Both the position numbers and the translations under genes were made by a program. Under the pieces are notes generated by a model. The model worked only from the letters and a program-made list of their open reading frames with translations, made no database searches and was not told the origin of the DNA. 64,000 nucleotides of DNA from Mobilicoccus sp032056465 (GTDB lineage: Bacteria; Actinomycetota; Actinomycetes; Actinomycetales; Dermatophilaceae). The DNA is taken from assembly GCF_032056465.1 (NCBI RefSeq), contig NZ_DAMBCL010000001.1. The stretch is one strand, 5' to 3'. Of the stretch, positions 7,999-17,600 are shown piece by piece. How positions within the stretch are numbered: the first letter of the stretch is position 1; the number at the start of each line of letters is the position of its first letter.

Positions 7999-8961
7999 AT
8001 GCGCGTCGCGAGCTTCAACGTCAACGGGATTCGGGCCACCCGGAAACGGGGTTTCGAGCGGTGGCTCGCCGACCGCGACTGCGACGTCGTCGCTCTTCAG
8101 GAGGTGCGCTGTCCCGCGGCGATGCTGCCGGAGGGCGTGTTCGGTGACTACCACCTCGCCTACGACCAGGGGTCGGTCGCCGGTCGCAACGGTGTCGCGA
8201 TCCTCACCCGGCGCGCGCCGGCGGCGGTCCGCGGGTGGGGTGCGGGGGTCCTCGTCCGGGCTCCGGGGGAGACGCATCTCGATCCCAGGGACAACGACGT
8301 CGCCTGGCCCCTGGCCCGCGACCTGCGGCACTACGCCAGCGAGGGTCGGTACGTCGAGGTCGACCTCGCGGAGGCGCCGGTGCGTGTCGCCTCCCTCTAC
8401 CTGCCCAAGGGCGGCCTGCCGGCCGAGCTCCAGAAGCCGGGTGGCCGTGAGGAACCGGACGGCGGCGCCAAGTACGCCCGCAAGATGCGGTTCCTCGCCG
8501 GGCTGTCCCGGCATATCCGCACGGCCCGTCGGTCGGCCGCGGCGGCCGGGCGTGACTACCTGCTCCTCGGCGACCTCAACGTCGCCCACACCCGCCAGGA
8601 CGTGCGCAACTGGCGCAGCAACCTGAACTCCGAGGGGTTCCTCCCCGAGGAGCGGGAGTGGTTCTCCTCGATCCTGTCGCCCCGCTCGTTCGTCGACGTC
8701 GTCAGGCAGCTGCACCCCGACGCCGACGGCCCGTACTCGTGGTGGAGCTGGCGCGGGCAGGCGTTCACCAAGGACACCGGATGGCGCATCGACTACCACC
8801 TCGCCACCCCGACCCTCGCCCGCGCCGCGGTCCACGCGAGCGTCGATCGGGAGGAGACCTACGAGGCGCGGCTCTCCGACCACGCCCCGGTCGTCGTCGA
8901 CTACGACCTGCCCCCGGCGCCCGACGGCGCTCCGGAGCCCTGCGAGAGGATGACGCCATGA
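7999..8961 (+). CDS. xth: Exodeoxyribonuclease III / AP endonuclease (Xth family)
   Basis: An Mg-dependent DNA repair nuclease of the EEP fold that cleaves at abasic sites and degrades 3' ends. Landmarks in order are MRVASFNVNGIR, ALQEVRC (metal-binding Glu), VASLYLPKG, LLLGDLNVAHT (catalytic Asp/Asn), GWRIDYHLAT and LSDHAPVV (catalytic His). ATG 7999 is preferred because family members begin MRVxxxNVNGIR; a GTG at 7969 is in frame and would add ten residues. At about 320 residues it is longer than the usual ~260-270, with an insertion around HLDPRDNDVAWPLARD. Its stop overlaps the next start (ATGA at 8958-8961). Confidence 0.9.
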   Translation: MRVASFNVNGIRATRKRGFERWLADRDCDVVALQEVRCPAAMLPEGVFGDYHLAYDQGSVAGRNGVAILTRRAPAAVRGWGAGVLVRAPGETHLDPRDNDVAWPLARDLRHYASEGRYVEVDLAEAPVRVASLYLPKGGLPAELQKPGGREEPDGGAKYARKMRFLAGLSRHIRTARRSAAAAGRDYLLLGDLNVAHTRQDVRNWRSNLNSEGFLPEEREWFSSILSPRSFVDVVRQLHPDADGPYSWWSWRGQAFTKDTGWRIDYHLATPTLARAAVHASVDREETYEARLSDHAPVVVDYDLPPAPDGAPEPCERMTP

Positions 8962-9374
8962 CCGTCATCAAGATCAACGCCATCACCGTGCCGGCCGACT
9001 CCGGCGACGAACTCGCCCACCGCTTCGCCGCCCGCGCCGGAGCCGTCGACGGGCAGCCCGGCTTCGAGGGCTTCGAACTCCTCAAGCCTACCGACGCGGA
9101 CAGGCACGTCTGGCTCGTCGTCACCCGGTGGAAGGACGAGGAGTCCTTCCAGGCGTGGGTGAGCTCCGACAACTTCGTCGAGGGCCACGCCCGCACCGCC
9201 GGCGCCGCGCAGGGTGGCCAGGGCCAGGGCCACGGCCACGGCCACGACGCCGCGGGCGCTCAGGCCGACGCGCACGGTGGGGCCGGTGGCGAGGCACGCC
9301 GCAAGCCCGTGGGTCTCAGCGCCGAACTCTGGAACTACGAGGTCGCCGGGGGCAGCGCGGGCCGGGGCGCCTGA
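8958..9374 (+). CDS. Antibiotic biosynthesis monooxygenase (ABM)-fold protein with His/Gly-rich insert
   Basis: A 138-residue ABM/ferredoxin-like alpha-beta-barrel protein related to HmoA/MhuD-type haem-degrading monooxygenases. Signature features are INAITVPADSGDELAHRFAA, GQPGFEGFELLKP and VTRWKDEESFQAWVSS. Between the last barrel helix and the C-terminal strand (ELWNYEV) lies a low-complexity stretch with GQGQGHGHGHD that may bind metal or haem. ATG 8958 overlaps the exonuclease stop by four bases and has GAGAGGA upstream, so translation is probably coupled. The true substrate is unknown; haem degradation is a family possibility only. Confidence 0.8.
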   Translation: MTVIKINAITVPADSGDELAHRFAARAGAVDGQPGFEGFELLKPTDADRHVWLVVTRWKDEESFQAWVSSDNFVEGHARTAGAAQGGQGQGHGHGHDAAGAQADAHGGAGGEARRKPVGLSAELWNYEVAGGSAGRGA

Positions 9375-9495
9375 GGGTCCCGCGCGCCACGTCGGTCCCG
9401 CGGTGCAAGCGCGAGCGCCCGCGCACGGCCGCGACGGCGGACGCCCGTGAGAGTCGACGCAGCGACCTCGCGTCACCCGCCGTCACGGTCGGTGG

Positions 9496-10713
9496 TCACG
9501 CCGAGCCACCGGGACGCCACGGCGATCGGTCGGAGTCGGTCGCGTCCACCATGAGGACGGCGTGGTCGCGGGCGGCCTCGACCGCGGCGGCCACCGCCCC
9601 GACCGACACGACGTCGGCACCGAGGTTCGAGGCCACGAGGACAGGGGTGGGCAGGTCGAGTTCGGCGGCCAACAGCTCGCGCGCGACGACGAGGGCCGGC
9701 TCGATCCCCTCGGCCACCCCTCCGGCGACGACGACGTGGGAGGGGTCGAAGAGGCTCCCGAGCGTGCCGACGAGCCGCGCCGTGGCGTGACCGACGCGCT
9801 CGACCAGGTCGATGGCCTCCCCGTCCCCGGCGGCGGCGAGGTCGAACACCGTCTGCGCCGTCACATCTGGCCGTCGGAACGGGTGGTCCGCAGGCAGTCG
9901 CCCCGAGTCGCCGACGTCCCTGGCCCACTCGGCCACCCGATCACCGAGCCCGATCACCGTCTCGACGCCCTTGAGGTGACGGATGACGACGAGTTCGCCC
10001 ACGCCTCCGTGGTGGCCTCGGAGGAGGTGTCCGTCGACGACGACCCCCGCCCCCAGTCGTCGCCCCGCGAGGAGGGTGACCGTGTCGGTGAGGCCCACGC
10101 AGGCCCCGACCGCGTGCTCCGCCACCGAGGCGAGCGACGCGTCGTTCTCGACCCGCACGACCGGCGCCCACGAGAACAGAGTCCTGAGATCGGGATTCAT
10201 GCGTTGCCAGAAGCCGCCGGGATGCGCGGGGGAGCGGCCGTCACGATGCACGGGCGCCGGGACCCCGACGCAGACCGACGCCACGGCCTCCCGTGAGACG
10301 CCGGCGTCGGCCAGGGCCGCGTCCACCGCGTCGGAGATCGCCGCGCGACGGGTCTCGTCGCTCGTCGCGGACTCGAGGCCCGGATCGCCCGAGCTGCTCA
10401 CCCGGCTCACCAGGGCGGCGCCGCGCAGGTCGGCCACGGTGACGAGAAGCTGGGCCTGCCCGGCGTCGACCCCGACGACGACGGCGGCATCCTCGCGCAG
10501 GGTGAACCGACGCGACGGCCGCCCCTTGCGGTAGTCGCCGGCCTCCCGAGCGTTGGGGAGTTCGCGAAGACGACCCCGGGTCACGAGGCGATTGAGCCCC
10601 TCGATCGTCGTCGACCGCGACAGCCCGAGGGCACCGATCGCGTCGTTCGCGGTGAAGACCTCCCTGTCCCACGCGAAGCGCAGGAGCGCCTGGAGGCTCG
10701 ACGCGACCGTCAT
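9496..10713 (-). CDS. ROK-family transcriptional regulator
   Basis: A 405-residue ROK protein with an N-terminal winged helix-turn-helix (AIGALGLSRSTTIEGLNRLV) and a C-terminal sugar-kinase-like domain. The DNA-binding domain marks it as a repressor (NagC/XylR type) and not a simple glucokinase. The kinase-fold part includes VVGVDAGQAQLLVTVADLRG, AGVVVDGHLLRGHHGGVGEL and DPSHVVVAGGVAEG. The cysteine-rich zinc motif usual in ROK enzymes (CxCGxxGC) is not visible in this protein. ATG 10713 is chosen because upstream sequence is not protein-like. It is divergent from the alpha-glucoside ABC/GH13 genes and is the likely local regulator, responding to a sugar, with the inverted repeat at 10782-10802 as a possible operator. 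Confidence 0.88.
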   Translation of the reverse strand: MTVASSLQALLRFAWDREVFTANDAIGALGLSRSTTIEGLNRLVTRGRLRELPNAREAGDYRKGRPSRRFTLREDAAVVVGVDAGQAQLLVTVADLRGAALVSRVSSSGDPGLESATSDETRRAAISDAVDAALADAGVSREAVASVCVGVPAPVHRDGRSPAHPGGFWQRMNPDLRTLFSWAPVVRVENDASLASVAEHAVGACVGLTDTVTLLAGRRLGAGVVVDGHLLRGHHGGVGELVVIRHLKGVETVIGLGDRVAEWARDVGDSGRLPADHPFRRPDVTAQTVFDLAAAGDGEAIDLVERVGHATARLVGTLGSLFDPSHVVVAGGVAEGIEPALVVARELLAAELDLPTPVLVASNLGADVVSVGAVAAAVEAARDHAVLMVDATDSDRSPWRPGGSA

Positions 10714-10781
10714 CGGTGGTGTCGACAATCTCGCCTCCCCTCTTGACCCGGTGCGCGCGTGCGTCAAAGATAGCGAGCAAC

Positions 10782-10802
10782 TTGATGCGGAAACAGAATC
10801 AA
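10782..10802. promoter_or_regulatory. Inverted repeat TTGAT-N11-ATCAA, candidate ROK operator
   Basis: Five-base arms, TTGAT at 10782-10786 and ATCAA at 10798-10802, lie in the only AT-rich patch between the divergent ROK gene and the ABC binding protein. Position and symmetry suit a repressor site controlling both directions. Confidence 0.4.
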
Positions 10803-10845
10803 TTCGCGTCGCCGCATGTGCCACGAGGTCAGAGAGGACCACGAC

Positions 10846-11103
10846 ATGGCAGGCTCGACACCCTCCCGGCGGTCGGTCCTCATGGGGATGGGAGCCGCCG
10901 CCCTGTTCGGAGCAACCGGTTGCGGCGGCGGATCGACGCGGGAACGGGTGCAGTTCCACCTGAGCAAGCCGGAGGCGATCCCGTACTTCCGCAAGCTCGT
11001 CTCGCAGTTCAACGCCTCCCAGCAGGACGTCGAGGTCGTCTTCGACACCGCCTCCAACCTCCAGGCCGGGTTCCTGCGCGGCAACCCACCCGACCTCGGG
11101 TTG
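10846..11103 (+). pseudogene. Sugar ABC transporter substrate-binding lipoprotein, N-terminal fragment
   Basis: The first ~86 residues of a family-1 extracellular sugar-binding protein. The signal peptide has a twin-arginine-like SRRSVLMGMGAAALF followed by the lipobox ATG|C, giving a lipid-anchored Cys. Mature sequence starts well (FHLSKPEAIPYFRKLVSQFN, VEVVFDTASNL, GFLRGNPPDLG), then the protein stops matching at about 11103, where the DNA switches without a gap to the middle of a permease gene. About 330 residues are missing. ATG 10846 is the natural start; an in-frame codon at 10816 adds a non-signal-like extension. Confidence 0.8.
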
Positions 11104-11755
11104 CGTGGACGCTCACCGGCTTCCCCACCGCGTTCCTCATCACCCTCGGTGTCACGGCGGCGACGGTCGTCGGCACGATCGTGCTCGGCGCGCTCGCCTC
11201 CTACGCGATCTCCCGCAACTGGGATCGTCGTCTGTTCCGGTGGTCGTTCTACTACCTGCTCGCCGCGATGTTCATCCCGTTCCCGGTCCTCGCGCTCCCG
11301 CAGATCCGGCTCACCGGTCTCGCCGGCCTCGACAATCGTTCGGCGTGGTGCTCCTGCACATCATGTTCCAACTCAGCTTCACGGTGTTGCTGTTCACCGC
11401 GTTCCTGCGCTCGATCCCCGCCGAACTCGAGGAGAGCGCCCGCATCGACGGCGCCTCGACATGGCAGACGTTCTGGCAACTGATCTTCCCGCTGCTCGCC
11501 CCCATGAGCGCCACCGTGGGCATCTTCGCGTTCCTGGCCTCCTGGAACGACTTCATGATTCCCTCGCTCATCACCTCCGACCCCGCCCAACAGACGTTGC
11601 CCGTGGTGCAGAGCATCTTCCAGACCCAGTTCAGCAACAATTACAACGTCGCCTTCGCGTCCTACCTCATGGCCATGGCGCCCGCGATCATCGTCTACCT
11701 CTTCACCCAACGCTGGGTCATGGAGGGCGTCACGCAGGGCGCCGTCAAGGGGTGA
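11104..11755 (+). pseudogene. Sugar ABC transporter permease (MalG/MsmG type), 5'-truncated and frameshifted
   Basis: Membrane subunit of a carbohydrate importer. Frame 3 from about 11105 gives WTLTGFPTAFLITLGVTAAT, GTIVLGALASYAISR and LLAAMFIPFPVLALPQIRL to LAGLDN. Frame 2 then continues SFGVVLLHIMFQLSFTVLLF and the EAA loop SARIDGASTWQTFWQLIFP, ending VTQGAVKG at 11755. The frame change near 11336 is explained by one missing C (GACAAT[C]CGTTCGGC). The first ~75 residues are absent, and no separate MalF-type permease is present between the binding-protein fragment and this one. One deletion therefore probably removed the rest of the binding protein, the whole first permease and the start of this one. 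Confidence 0.8.
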
Positions 11756-11783
11756 GTCCTCCCATCACAACGAAAGGTCTTGC

Positions 11784-13456
11784 GTGAGCTCCGTCGAACA
11801 CGTCACGCCCGCAGTCACCGAGGACGCCCCCTGGTGGCGGCAGGCGGTGGTGTACCAGGTCTACCCGCGCGCGTTCGCCGACTCGAACGGGGACGGGATC
11901 GGTGACCTGCGCGGCGTCACCTCGAGGATCGAGCATCTCGCCCGTCTCGGGGTGGACGCCGTGTGGCTGAGCCCCTTCTATCCCTCGCCCTTGGAGGACG
12001 GCGGTTACGACGTCGCCGACTACCGGGACGTCGACCCGCGCCTCGGCACCCTCGCCGACTTCGACGAGATGGTGGGTGCGCTGCACGCTCACGGGATCAA
12101 GGTCGTCGTCGACATCGTGCCGAACCACACGTCGGCCGCCCACCCGTGGTTCGTCGAGGCGCTGGCCGCCGGACGCGGCAGCGCCGCGCGCGAGCGGTAC
12201 ATCTTCCGCGAGGGGAGTGGGGTCGACGGGTCGCAACCACCGACCGACTGGGAGTCCCACTTCGGCGGCTCCGCGTGGGAGCGCGTCGCGGACGGCCAGT
12301 GGTACCTCCACAACTTCGCCGTCGGGCAGCCCGACCTCAACTGGCACAGCGAGGAGGTCCGCGCCGACTTCATCGAGACGATCCGGTTCTGGTCCGACCG
12401 GGGCGCCGACGGGTTCCGCGTCGACGTCGCCCACTACCTCACGAAGGACCTCGGTGAGGTCCTGCCGAGCAAGGCCGAGCTCGAGGCCCTGCCCTGGGAC
12501 GGCACGCACCCGCTCGCCGACCGCGATGACGTCCATGAGGTCTACGCGACCTGGCGGGCCGTGTTCGACGAGTACGACCCGCCCCGCACGGCCGTCGCCG
12601 AGGCCTGGTGGACGCTGATCGGCTGCCGCTCTACGCGAGCGCCGAGGGGCTCGGGCAGGCGTTCAACTTCGACCTCCTCGAGGCCGACTTCGACGCGACT
12701 CAGTTCCGGGACGTCGTCACCCACAACCTCGACCTCGCCGCCCGGTCCGGCTCGTCGAGCACGTGGGTGTTGTCCAACCACGACGTCGTCCGGCACCCCA
12801 CGAGATACGGTCTCGCCGTCCCCGGCCGCACCGACGACGGTCGTCCCCTCGTCAAACACGGGGCGACGTGGCTGCTCAGCGGCGGCACCGAGCCGCTGGA
12901 CCGGGAGGGGGGTGCCCGTCGCGCCCGCGCCGCGACCCTCTTCGCGCTCGCCCTGCCGGGATCGATGTACCTCTACCAGGGCGAGGAGCTCGGGCTTCAC
13001 GAGGTCGTCGAGATCCCCGACGACCGGCGCGAGGACCCCACCTTCTTCCGCAACCCCGGCGTGGACGTGGGTCGTGACGGCTGCCGGGTGCCGCTGCCGT
13101 GGACGCCGGACGGGCCCTCGTTGGGGTTCGGATCCGGGCCCGCCGGGCTGCCGCAGCCGGGCTGGATGGCCGACTACGCGGTGTCCCGACTCGAGGAGGA
13201 TCGCACCTCGATCCTCCACCTGTACCGGGACGCGATCGCGCTGCGCCGCCGATTGCTCCGTGGGGAAGAGCTGACCTGGCGCTCCACCGGCCGCGACGAC
13301 GTCCTGCGCTTCGCCCGGCACGAGGGATGGGAGGTCGTCACGACCTTCGGCCGCGAGGGGTACGACCTCGACGGCGCCGAGGTGCTCCTGTCCTCCATGC
13401 CCGTGCCCGACGGCGTGCTCCCCGGTGAGGCGACGGCCTGGGTGCGCCCGAGCTGA
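11784..13456 (+). pseudogene. GH13 alpha-glucosidase (oligo-1,6-glucosidase type) with one -1 frameshift
   Basis: An alpha-amylase-superfamily enzyme hydrolysing alpha-glucosidic bonds of imported oligosaccharides. GTG 11784 is preceded by CGAAAGG. The first frame reads APWWRQAVVYQVYPRAFADS, VDIVPNHTS, GFRVDVAH (nucleophile Asp214) and AVAEAW (acid/base Glu273). At TGG 12606-12608 the frame must step back one base to give VDADRLPLYAS, followed by STWVLSNHDVVRHPTR (transition-state His-Asp) and MYLYQGEELGL to the stop at 13456. The missing base is one G in TGGTGG. Repaired, the protein is about 557 residues, typical of the family. It follows the damaged permease by 28 bp and completes an alpha-glucoside uptake operon whose transporter is broken. 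Confidence 0.85.
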
Positions 13457-13617
13457 CCTCACCCGAGGGTGTCCGAGGGGCCTCGGCGCCACGAGCATGC
13501 GGGACGGTGACGCGGTGCGCCGGGAATGCCCTCCGACACCTCGGATTCCGCCCGTGCTCCTCCTCTCGGGGGTGCACCGGGCGCCTTTGCGGTGTCCCAC
13601 CGAAGAAGGGGGGCACC

Positions 13618-13635
13618 GGCACCGGCGTCGGTGCC
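13618..13635 (+). terminator. Short hairpin after the GH13 gene
   Basis: GGCACCG (13618-13624) pairs with CGGTGCC (13629-13635) around a 4-base loop. It is 160 bp past the GH13 stop and lacks a T run, so its role is uncertain. Nothing else is seen in 13457-13728 except the cupin ribosome binding site. Confidence 0.3.
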
Positions 13636-13728
13636 CTCGCGCGACCCTCGACGACGAAGCTCGTAGCGTAGAGGGGAGCGCGATCGCCGATCGCCGCGAC
13701 GACACCCGCACCGACCCAGGAGGAACGC

Positions 13729-14145
13729 ATGCCGCTCGACATGACCGACCACGGCCCCCAGCCCTACGTCATCGACATCGAAAAGGCGACCCTGTCCAAC
13801 GACACCTACCGCACGACGCTGTGGACGGGGAAGAACCTGCAGCTCACGGTCATGGCGATCGCGCCCGGTGACGACATCGGCCTCGAGGTCCACGAGGACC
13901 ACGACCAGTTCCTCCGCGTCGAGGAGGGCCGCGGCAAGGTGCAGATGGGTCCCGCGGAGGACGACCTCAGCTTCGAGCAGATCGCCGAGGACGACGAGGC
14001 GATCTTCATCCCCGCCGGCTCCTGGCACAACGTCACCAACGTGGGCGACGAGCCGCTCAAGCTCTACTCGATCTACGCACCGCCGGAGCACGAGCACGGC
14101 ACCGTCCACCCCACCAAGGCCGACGACCCCGAGCACGGCGCCTGA
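13729..14145 (+). CDS. Cupin-domain protein
   Basis: A 138-residue single-domain cupin. Motif 1 is visible as GLEVHEDHDQFLRVEEGRGK (the His-x5-Glu pattern is preceded by HEDHDQ) and motif 2 as IFIPAGSWHNVTNVG, giving His/Glu metal ligands. The C-terminus is acidic and His-rich (PPEHEHGTVHP). ATG 13729 has AGGAGGA just upstream. The protein could be a small metal-dependent isomerase or sensor; no neighbour points to a substrate. It converges on the helicase gene across a strong terminator. Confidence 0.85.
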   Translation: MPLDMTDHGPQPYVIDIEKATLSNDTYRTTLWTGKNLQLTVMAIAPGDDIGLEVHEDHDQFLRVEEGRGKVQMGPAEDDLSFEQIAEDDEAIFIPAGSWHNVTNVGDEPLKLYSIYAPPEHEHGTVHPTKADDPEHGA

Positions 14146-14162
14146 CCCCCTCGATCGACCTC

Positions 14163-14200
14163 TCTCGGCCCGTCTAGCCATTCGGCAAGACGGGCCGAGA
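14163..14200. terminator. Terminator between cupin and helicase genes
   Basis: TCTCGGCCCGTCT (14163-14175) pairs perfectly over 13 bp with AGACGGGCCGAGA (14188-14200), with a 12-base loop. It sits between converging genes and can act in both directions. Confidence 0.8.
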
Positions 14201-14282
14201 CGTCACGAGGGATGCCTTTGCAGGCTCGACGCCGGCATTCTCTCAACGTCTCTAGCATCCTCACGAGACGGCGGGAGAAAGC

Positions 14283-17200
14283 TCACGACAGCAGGGCGCG
14301 GAGGTCGTCGGCGGTGAGGGCCGAGCCGAACGCCTCACCCTCGTCGACGACCTTGGCGAAGAGGTCACGCTTGCGTTGCTGCAGGTCGCGCACCTTCTCC
14401 TCGATGGAGTCGGCGGCGACGAGGCGGTAGACCATGACGGGCTTGTCCTGCCCGATGCGGTGGGTGCGGTCGATGGCCTGGGCCTCCGCGGCGGGGTTCC
14501 ACCACGGGTCGAGGACGTAGACGTAGTCCGCCTCGGTGAGGGTGATCCCGAAACCGCCCGCCTTGAGCGAGATGCAGAATGCCGTGGCGTCGCCGGAGCG
14601 GAAACGTTGCAGGCGTTCCTGCCGATCACGGGTGCTGCCGTCGAGGTACTCGGTGGCGATGCCCGCCCGCTCGAGGGCATCGCGCACCTGCTTGAGGTAG
14701 CGGGTGAACTGGCTGAAGATCAGCGCCCGGTGACCCTCGCTCGCGAGCTCGGTGAGGTGCTCGACGACGAGTTCCACCTTGCTCGGCTCGATGCGGGTGT
14801 ACTCCTCGGAGAGCATCGCGGGGGAGAGGGCCATCTGCCGCAGGGTCGTCAGCGCGGAGAGCACCGCGACCTGGTTGTTGGGCAGATCCTCGAGCAGCCC
14901 CATCACGCGCAGGCGCTCGCGCTGCAGATGCCTGTCGTACACCCGCCGGTGCGCCGGGTTCATCGGGACGACGAGCGTCTGTTCCTGCTTGGGCGGCAGG
15001 TCGGAGGCCACGGCCTCCTTGGTGCGCCGCAGGACGAACGGGGTGATCGCGCGCCGCAGGCTCGCGAGCCGCACCCGGTCGCCGCCGACCTCGATGGGCG
15101 TGCGGTAGTCGACCGAGAAGTCCTGCGGCAGCGGGTAGAGCATCGGCGCGGTGAGCGAGAGCAGCGACCACAGGTCCATGAGCGAGTTCTCGAGCGGCGT
15201 GCCCGTCATCGCGAGGGTGAAGTCCCGGTCCATGCGCCGCACGACCTGGTACGTCTTCGCCCGGTGGTTCTTGACGAACTGTGCCTCGTCGAGGATGAGC
15301 GCCCGCCACGCGATGTCGGTGTAGGACTCCTCCCCGAGGCGTAGGAGGGTGTAACTCGTGAGCACGACGTCGGCGTCGCCGACGATCGAGCGCAGCGAGT
15401 CGCCGCCCGCGCGCAGACGTCGGGACTCCGTCTCGTTGATCGTCGTGACCCGCAGCTGCGGGGCGAACTGCTCGAGCTGCTCCGCCCACGCCCCGACGAC
15501 GCTCGTCGGCGCGACGACGAGGACCGGCCCGGTGAGGTCGCCCTGCTGCCGCGCGCGTTCGAGGAGCGCGATGACCTGCACCGTCTTGCCCAGACCCATG
15601 TCGTCGGCGAGGATCCCGCCGAGCCCGGCATCCCACAACGTCGCCGCCCACCGCAACCCTTCGGCCTGATAGGGCCGCAGCTCGGCCCGGAGTCCGGAGG
15701 GCACGACCGCCGCGGCGGCGACCGCGTCGGGGGTGAGGGCTGCCCGCAGGGCGTCGAGCCGTTCGGCGAACCGCGCGGCCTGGCGCTCGACGACGCCGAG
15801 CGCGGCGAGCTGGTCGAAGAGGCCGACGTGGTAGATCGAGACGCGCATCTTGCCGGTCTCGCGGTCGACGAGGGCGCGGGACTCCTCGACGAGTTCACGC
15901 AGCTGGTCCAGCGCCGGAGTCCTCAACGAGAAGTACGTGCCCGACGCGAGCAGCAGCCGCTCGTCACCGCGGGCGAGACCCCGCACGACCTCCGAGACCG
16001 GCACGTTCTCCCCGTCGACGGTGATCGTCACGTCGAGGTCGAACCAATCGCGTTCCTCGGCACGCTCGTCGACCGCGAGGTGGACGATGGGGTCCCCGAT
16101 CGCGGGCCCGTACTCGGGGATCTCGCCGTGGACGACGACGTCGACGTCCTCGCAGTGCTCCAGCCAGGGCAGCGCATGTTCGGTGAAGGTCGCCGCGCCC
16201 ATGCCGACGAGGGAGACGGGTGAGGCGAGCCGCGGCCGTCCCGCGATCGTCGGCAGGAGGCCCGGACGCTCCCCGAGCGGCCCGCGGGCGAGGCGGTCGA
16301 GGACGCGCTGCTCGGCCTCGAGCTGCCGGAACCCCGGGATGCCGTGATCGGCGAGCGGGACGACGCGCACCTGGTCGCCCGCGGGGTAGAGCCACGACCA
16401 GTCGATCCACGTCGTGTGACCCTCGCGGTAGGTCGCCACCATCCGCAGGCGCGGCGGCTCGACCTCTGGAACGACGACCGCCTCGGAGGTACGCACCGGC
16501 ATCGTGCGGCGCAGCGCCGGCAGGTGGGTGGTGAAGAACCGGATGCGGTCCGCGTCGGGGATGCGCACCGGTCGTGGGTCGAGCAGCAGTTGCCGCGCTC
16601 CGGAAGACAGTTCGCTGACGAGTGGACCCATCGTCACGACGCCGGAATCGGAGATCGTCACGCCGTGCGCCGGGTCGCCGACCGGCCGCACGATGCCCGG
16701 AACGGCCACCTCGACGTCCTCGTCCGCGGCGCCGAGGCGGTACCCGGCCGGACGGAGCACGAGCGAGGAACCCTCGGCGAGGTCGAGGTGCATGGCCGCG
16801 ACGAGCTCGTCGGCGAGGACGAGGTCGCGTCCGTCTGCCATGAGCAGCACCACGCCGCTCGCGACGAGGCGCCGCAGCAGCGACCACACCTCGACGCCCA
16901 TGGACTCCAGCGACAGGCTGGCCTGTGGCGTGTCGAACCGGGACAGGCGGATCGGGTTGGCCTTGTCGAGGGCGACGAGCGCCAGTCGTTGCGGCTCCGC
17001 GAGGCGGCGGTGCGGCTCGCGCAGGTCGGTCCACGTGGCGCCTTGACCGGTCCAGATGCCGTCGGGTGTCCGGCGTCGCGGGCGCATCGTCACCGGCGCA
17101 CCGGAGCGGGCGGTGAACTCCAGGGCCAGGGCGTCCTTGACGCCGTGGTGCTCGGTGACGGGGGCGGTGTCGCCCTCCCCCGCGTCCGATGGGGCGACCG

Positions 17201-17600
17201 CCGCCGTCACGGGCGCGAGACGTCGCTCCCACTCCGGCGAGCCGTCGTCGGGCTCCTCCTCGGGCAGACCCCGCAGCATCTCCCGGGCGCCGAGCAGGAC
17301 GCCGACGGCGTGCGCGCAGTGGAGGCGTACCCGGCACGTGCACTCCGAGGCCCAGGACGGTTCCCCGGAGCCGTCCGCCGCGGGACTCACGGTCGTCGTG
17401 AACTCACGCACGTCGGAGGTCGTGTGGTCGACGATGCGGAGGTGGCCGCGCAGCGAGTCGTCGTCCAGCCATTCGATGCGATCCACGTGGCCGCGGCGGT
17501 GGTGCTGCATCCCACGGGTGAACGTCGGCCCCCCGGCGACGCGCTCGATCTGGTCCTCGGGTAGGCGACTCACCCAGTGCGATGTCCTCGGTCCACCCAT
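14283..17600 (-). CDS. SNF2-family helicase with N-terminal SWIM zinc finger
   Basis: A 1,105-residue Swi2/Snf2-type DNA translocase. The N-terminus has a SWIM finger, CxC at 87/89 and CxH at 95/97 (ECTCRVRLHCAHAVG). A long divergent middle region (about 100-600) precedes the two RecA domains. Motif I is ILADDMGLGKTVQ near residue 663, the Walker B box is LILDEAQ, motif III is TGTPLENS. Domain 2 has LIFSQFTRYLK near 958, AGGFGITLTEADYVYVLDPW and the QAIDRTHRIGQ arginine-finger motif near 1040. ATG 17600 opens the coding-like sequence. Bacterial members act in DNA repair, transcription recycling (RapA/HepA type) or phage defence. It lies 227 bp downstream of, and on the same strand as, a pair of P-loop ATPases, which hints at a shared role but not proof. 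Confidence 0.92.
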   Translation of the reverse strand: MGGPRTSHWVSRLPEDQIERVAGGPTFTRGMQHHRRGHVDRIEWLDDDSLRGHLRIVDHTTSDVREFTTTVSPAADGSGEPSWASECTCRVRLHCAHAVGVLLGAREMLRGLPEEEPDDGSPEWERRLAPVTAAVAPSDAGEGDTAPVTEHHGVKDALALEFTARSGAPVTMRPRRRTPDGIWTGQGATWTDLREPHRRLAEPQRLALVALDKANPIRLSRFDTPQASLSLESMGVEVWSLLRRLVASGVVLLMADGRDLVLADELVAAMHLDLAEGSSLVLRPAGYRLGAADEDVEVAVPGIVRPVGDPAHGVTISDSGVVTMGPLVSELSSGARQLLLDPRPVRIPDADRIRFFTTHLPALRRTMPVRTSEAVVVPEVEPPRLRMVATYREGHTTWIDWSWLYPAGDQVRVVPLADHGIPGFRQLEAEQRVLDRLARGPLGERPGLLPTIAGRPRLASPVSLVGMGAATFTEHALPWLEHCEDVDVVVHGEIPEYGPAIGDPIVHLAVDERAEERDWFDLDVTITVDGENVPVSEVVRGLARGDERLLLASGTYFSLRTPALDQLRELVEESRALVDRETGKMRVSIYHVGLFDQLAALGVVERQAARFAERLDALRAALTPDAVAAAAVVPSGLRAELRPYQAEGLRWAATLWDAGLGGILADDMGLGKTVQVIALLERARQQGDLTGPVLVVAPTSVVGAWAEQLEQFAPQLRVTTINETESRRLRAGGDSLRSIVGDADVVLTSYTLLRLGEESYTDIAWRALILDEAQFVKNHRAKTYQVVRRMDRDFTLAMTGTPLENSLMDLWSLLSLTAPMLYPLPQDFSVDYRTPIEVGGDRVRLASLRRAITPFVLRRTKEAVASDLPPKQEQTLVVPMNPAHRRVYDRHLQRERLRVMGLLEDLPNNQVAVLSALTTLRQMALSPAMLSEEYTRIEPSKVELVVEHLTELASEGHRALIFSQFTRYLKQVRDALERAGIATEYLDGSTRDRQERLQRFRSGDATAFCISLKAGGFGITLTEADYVYVLDPWWNPAAEAQAIDRTHRIGQDKPVMVYRLVAADSIEEKVRDLQQRKRDLFAKVVDEGEAFGSALTADDLRALLS

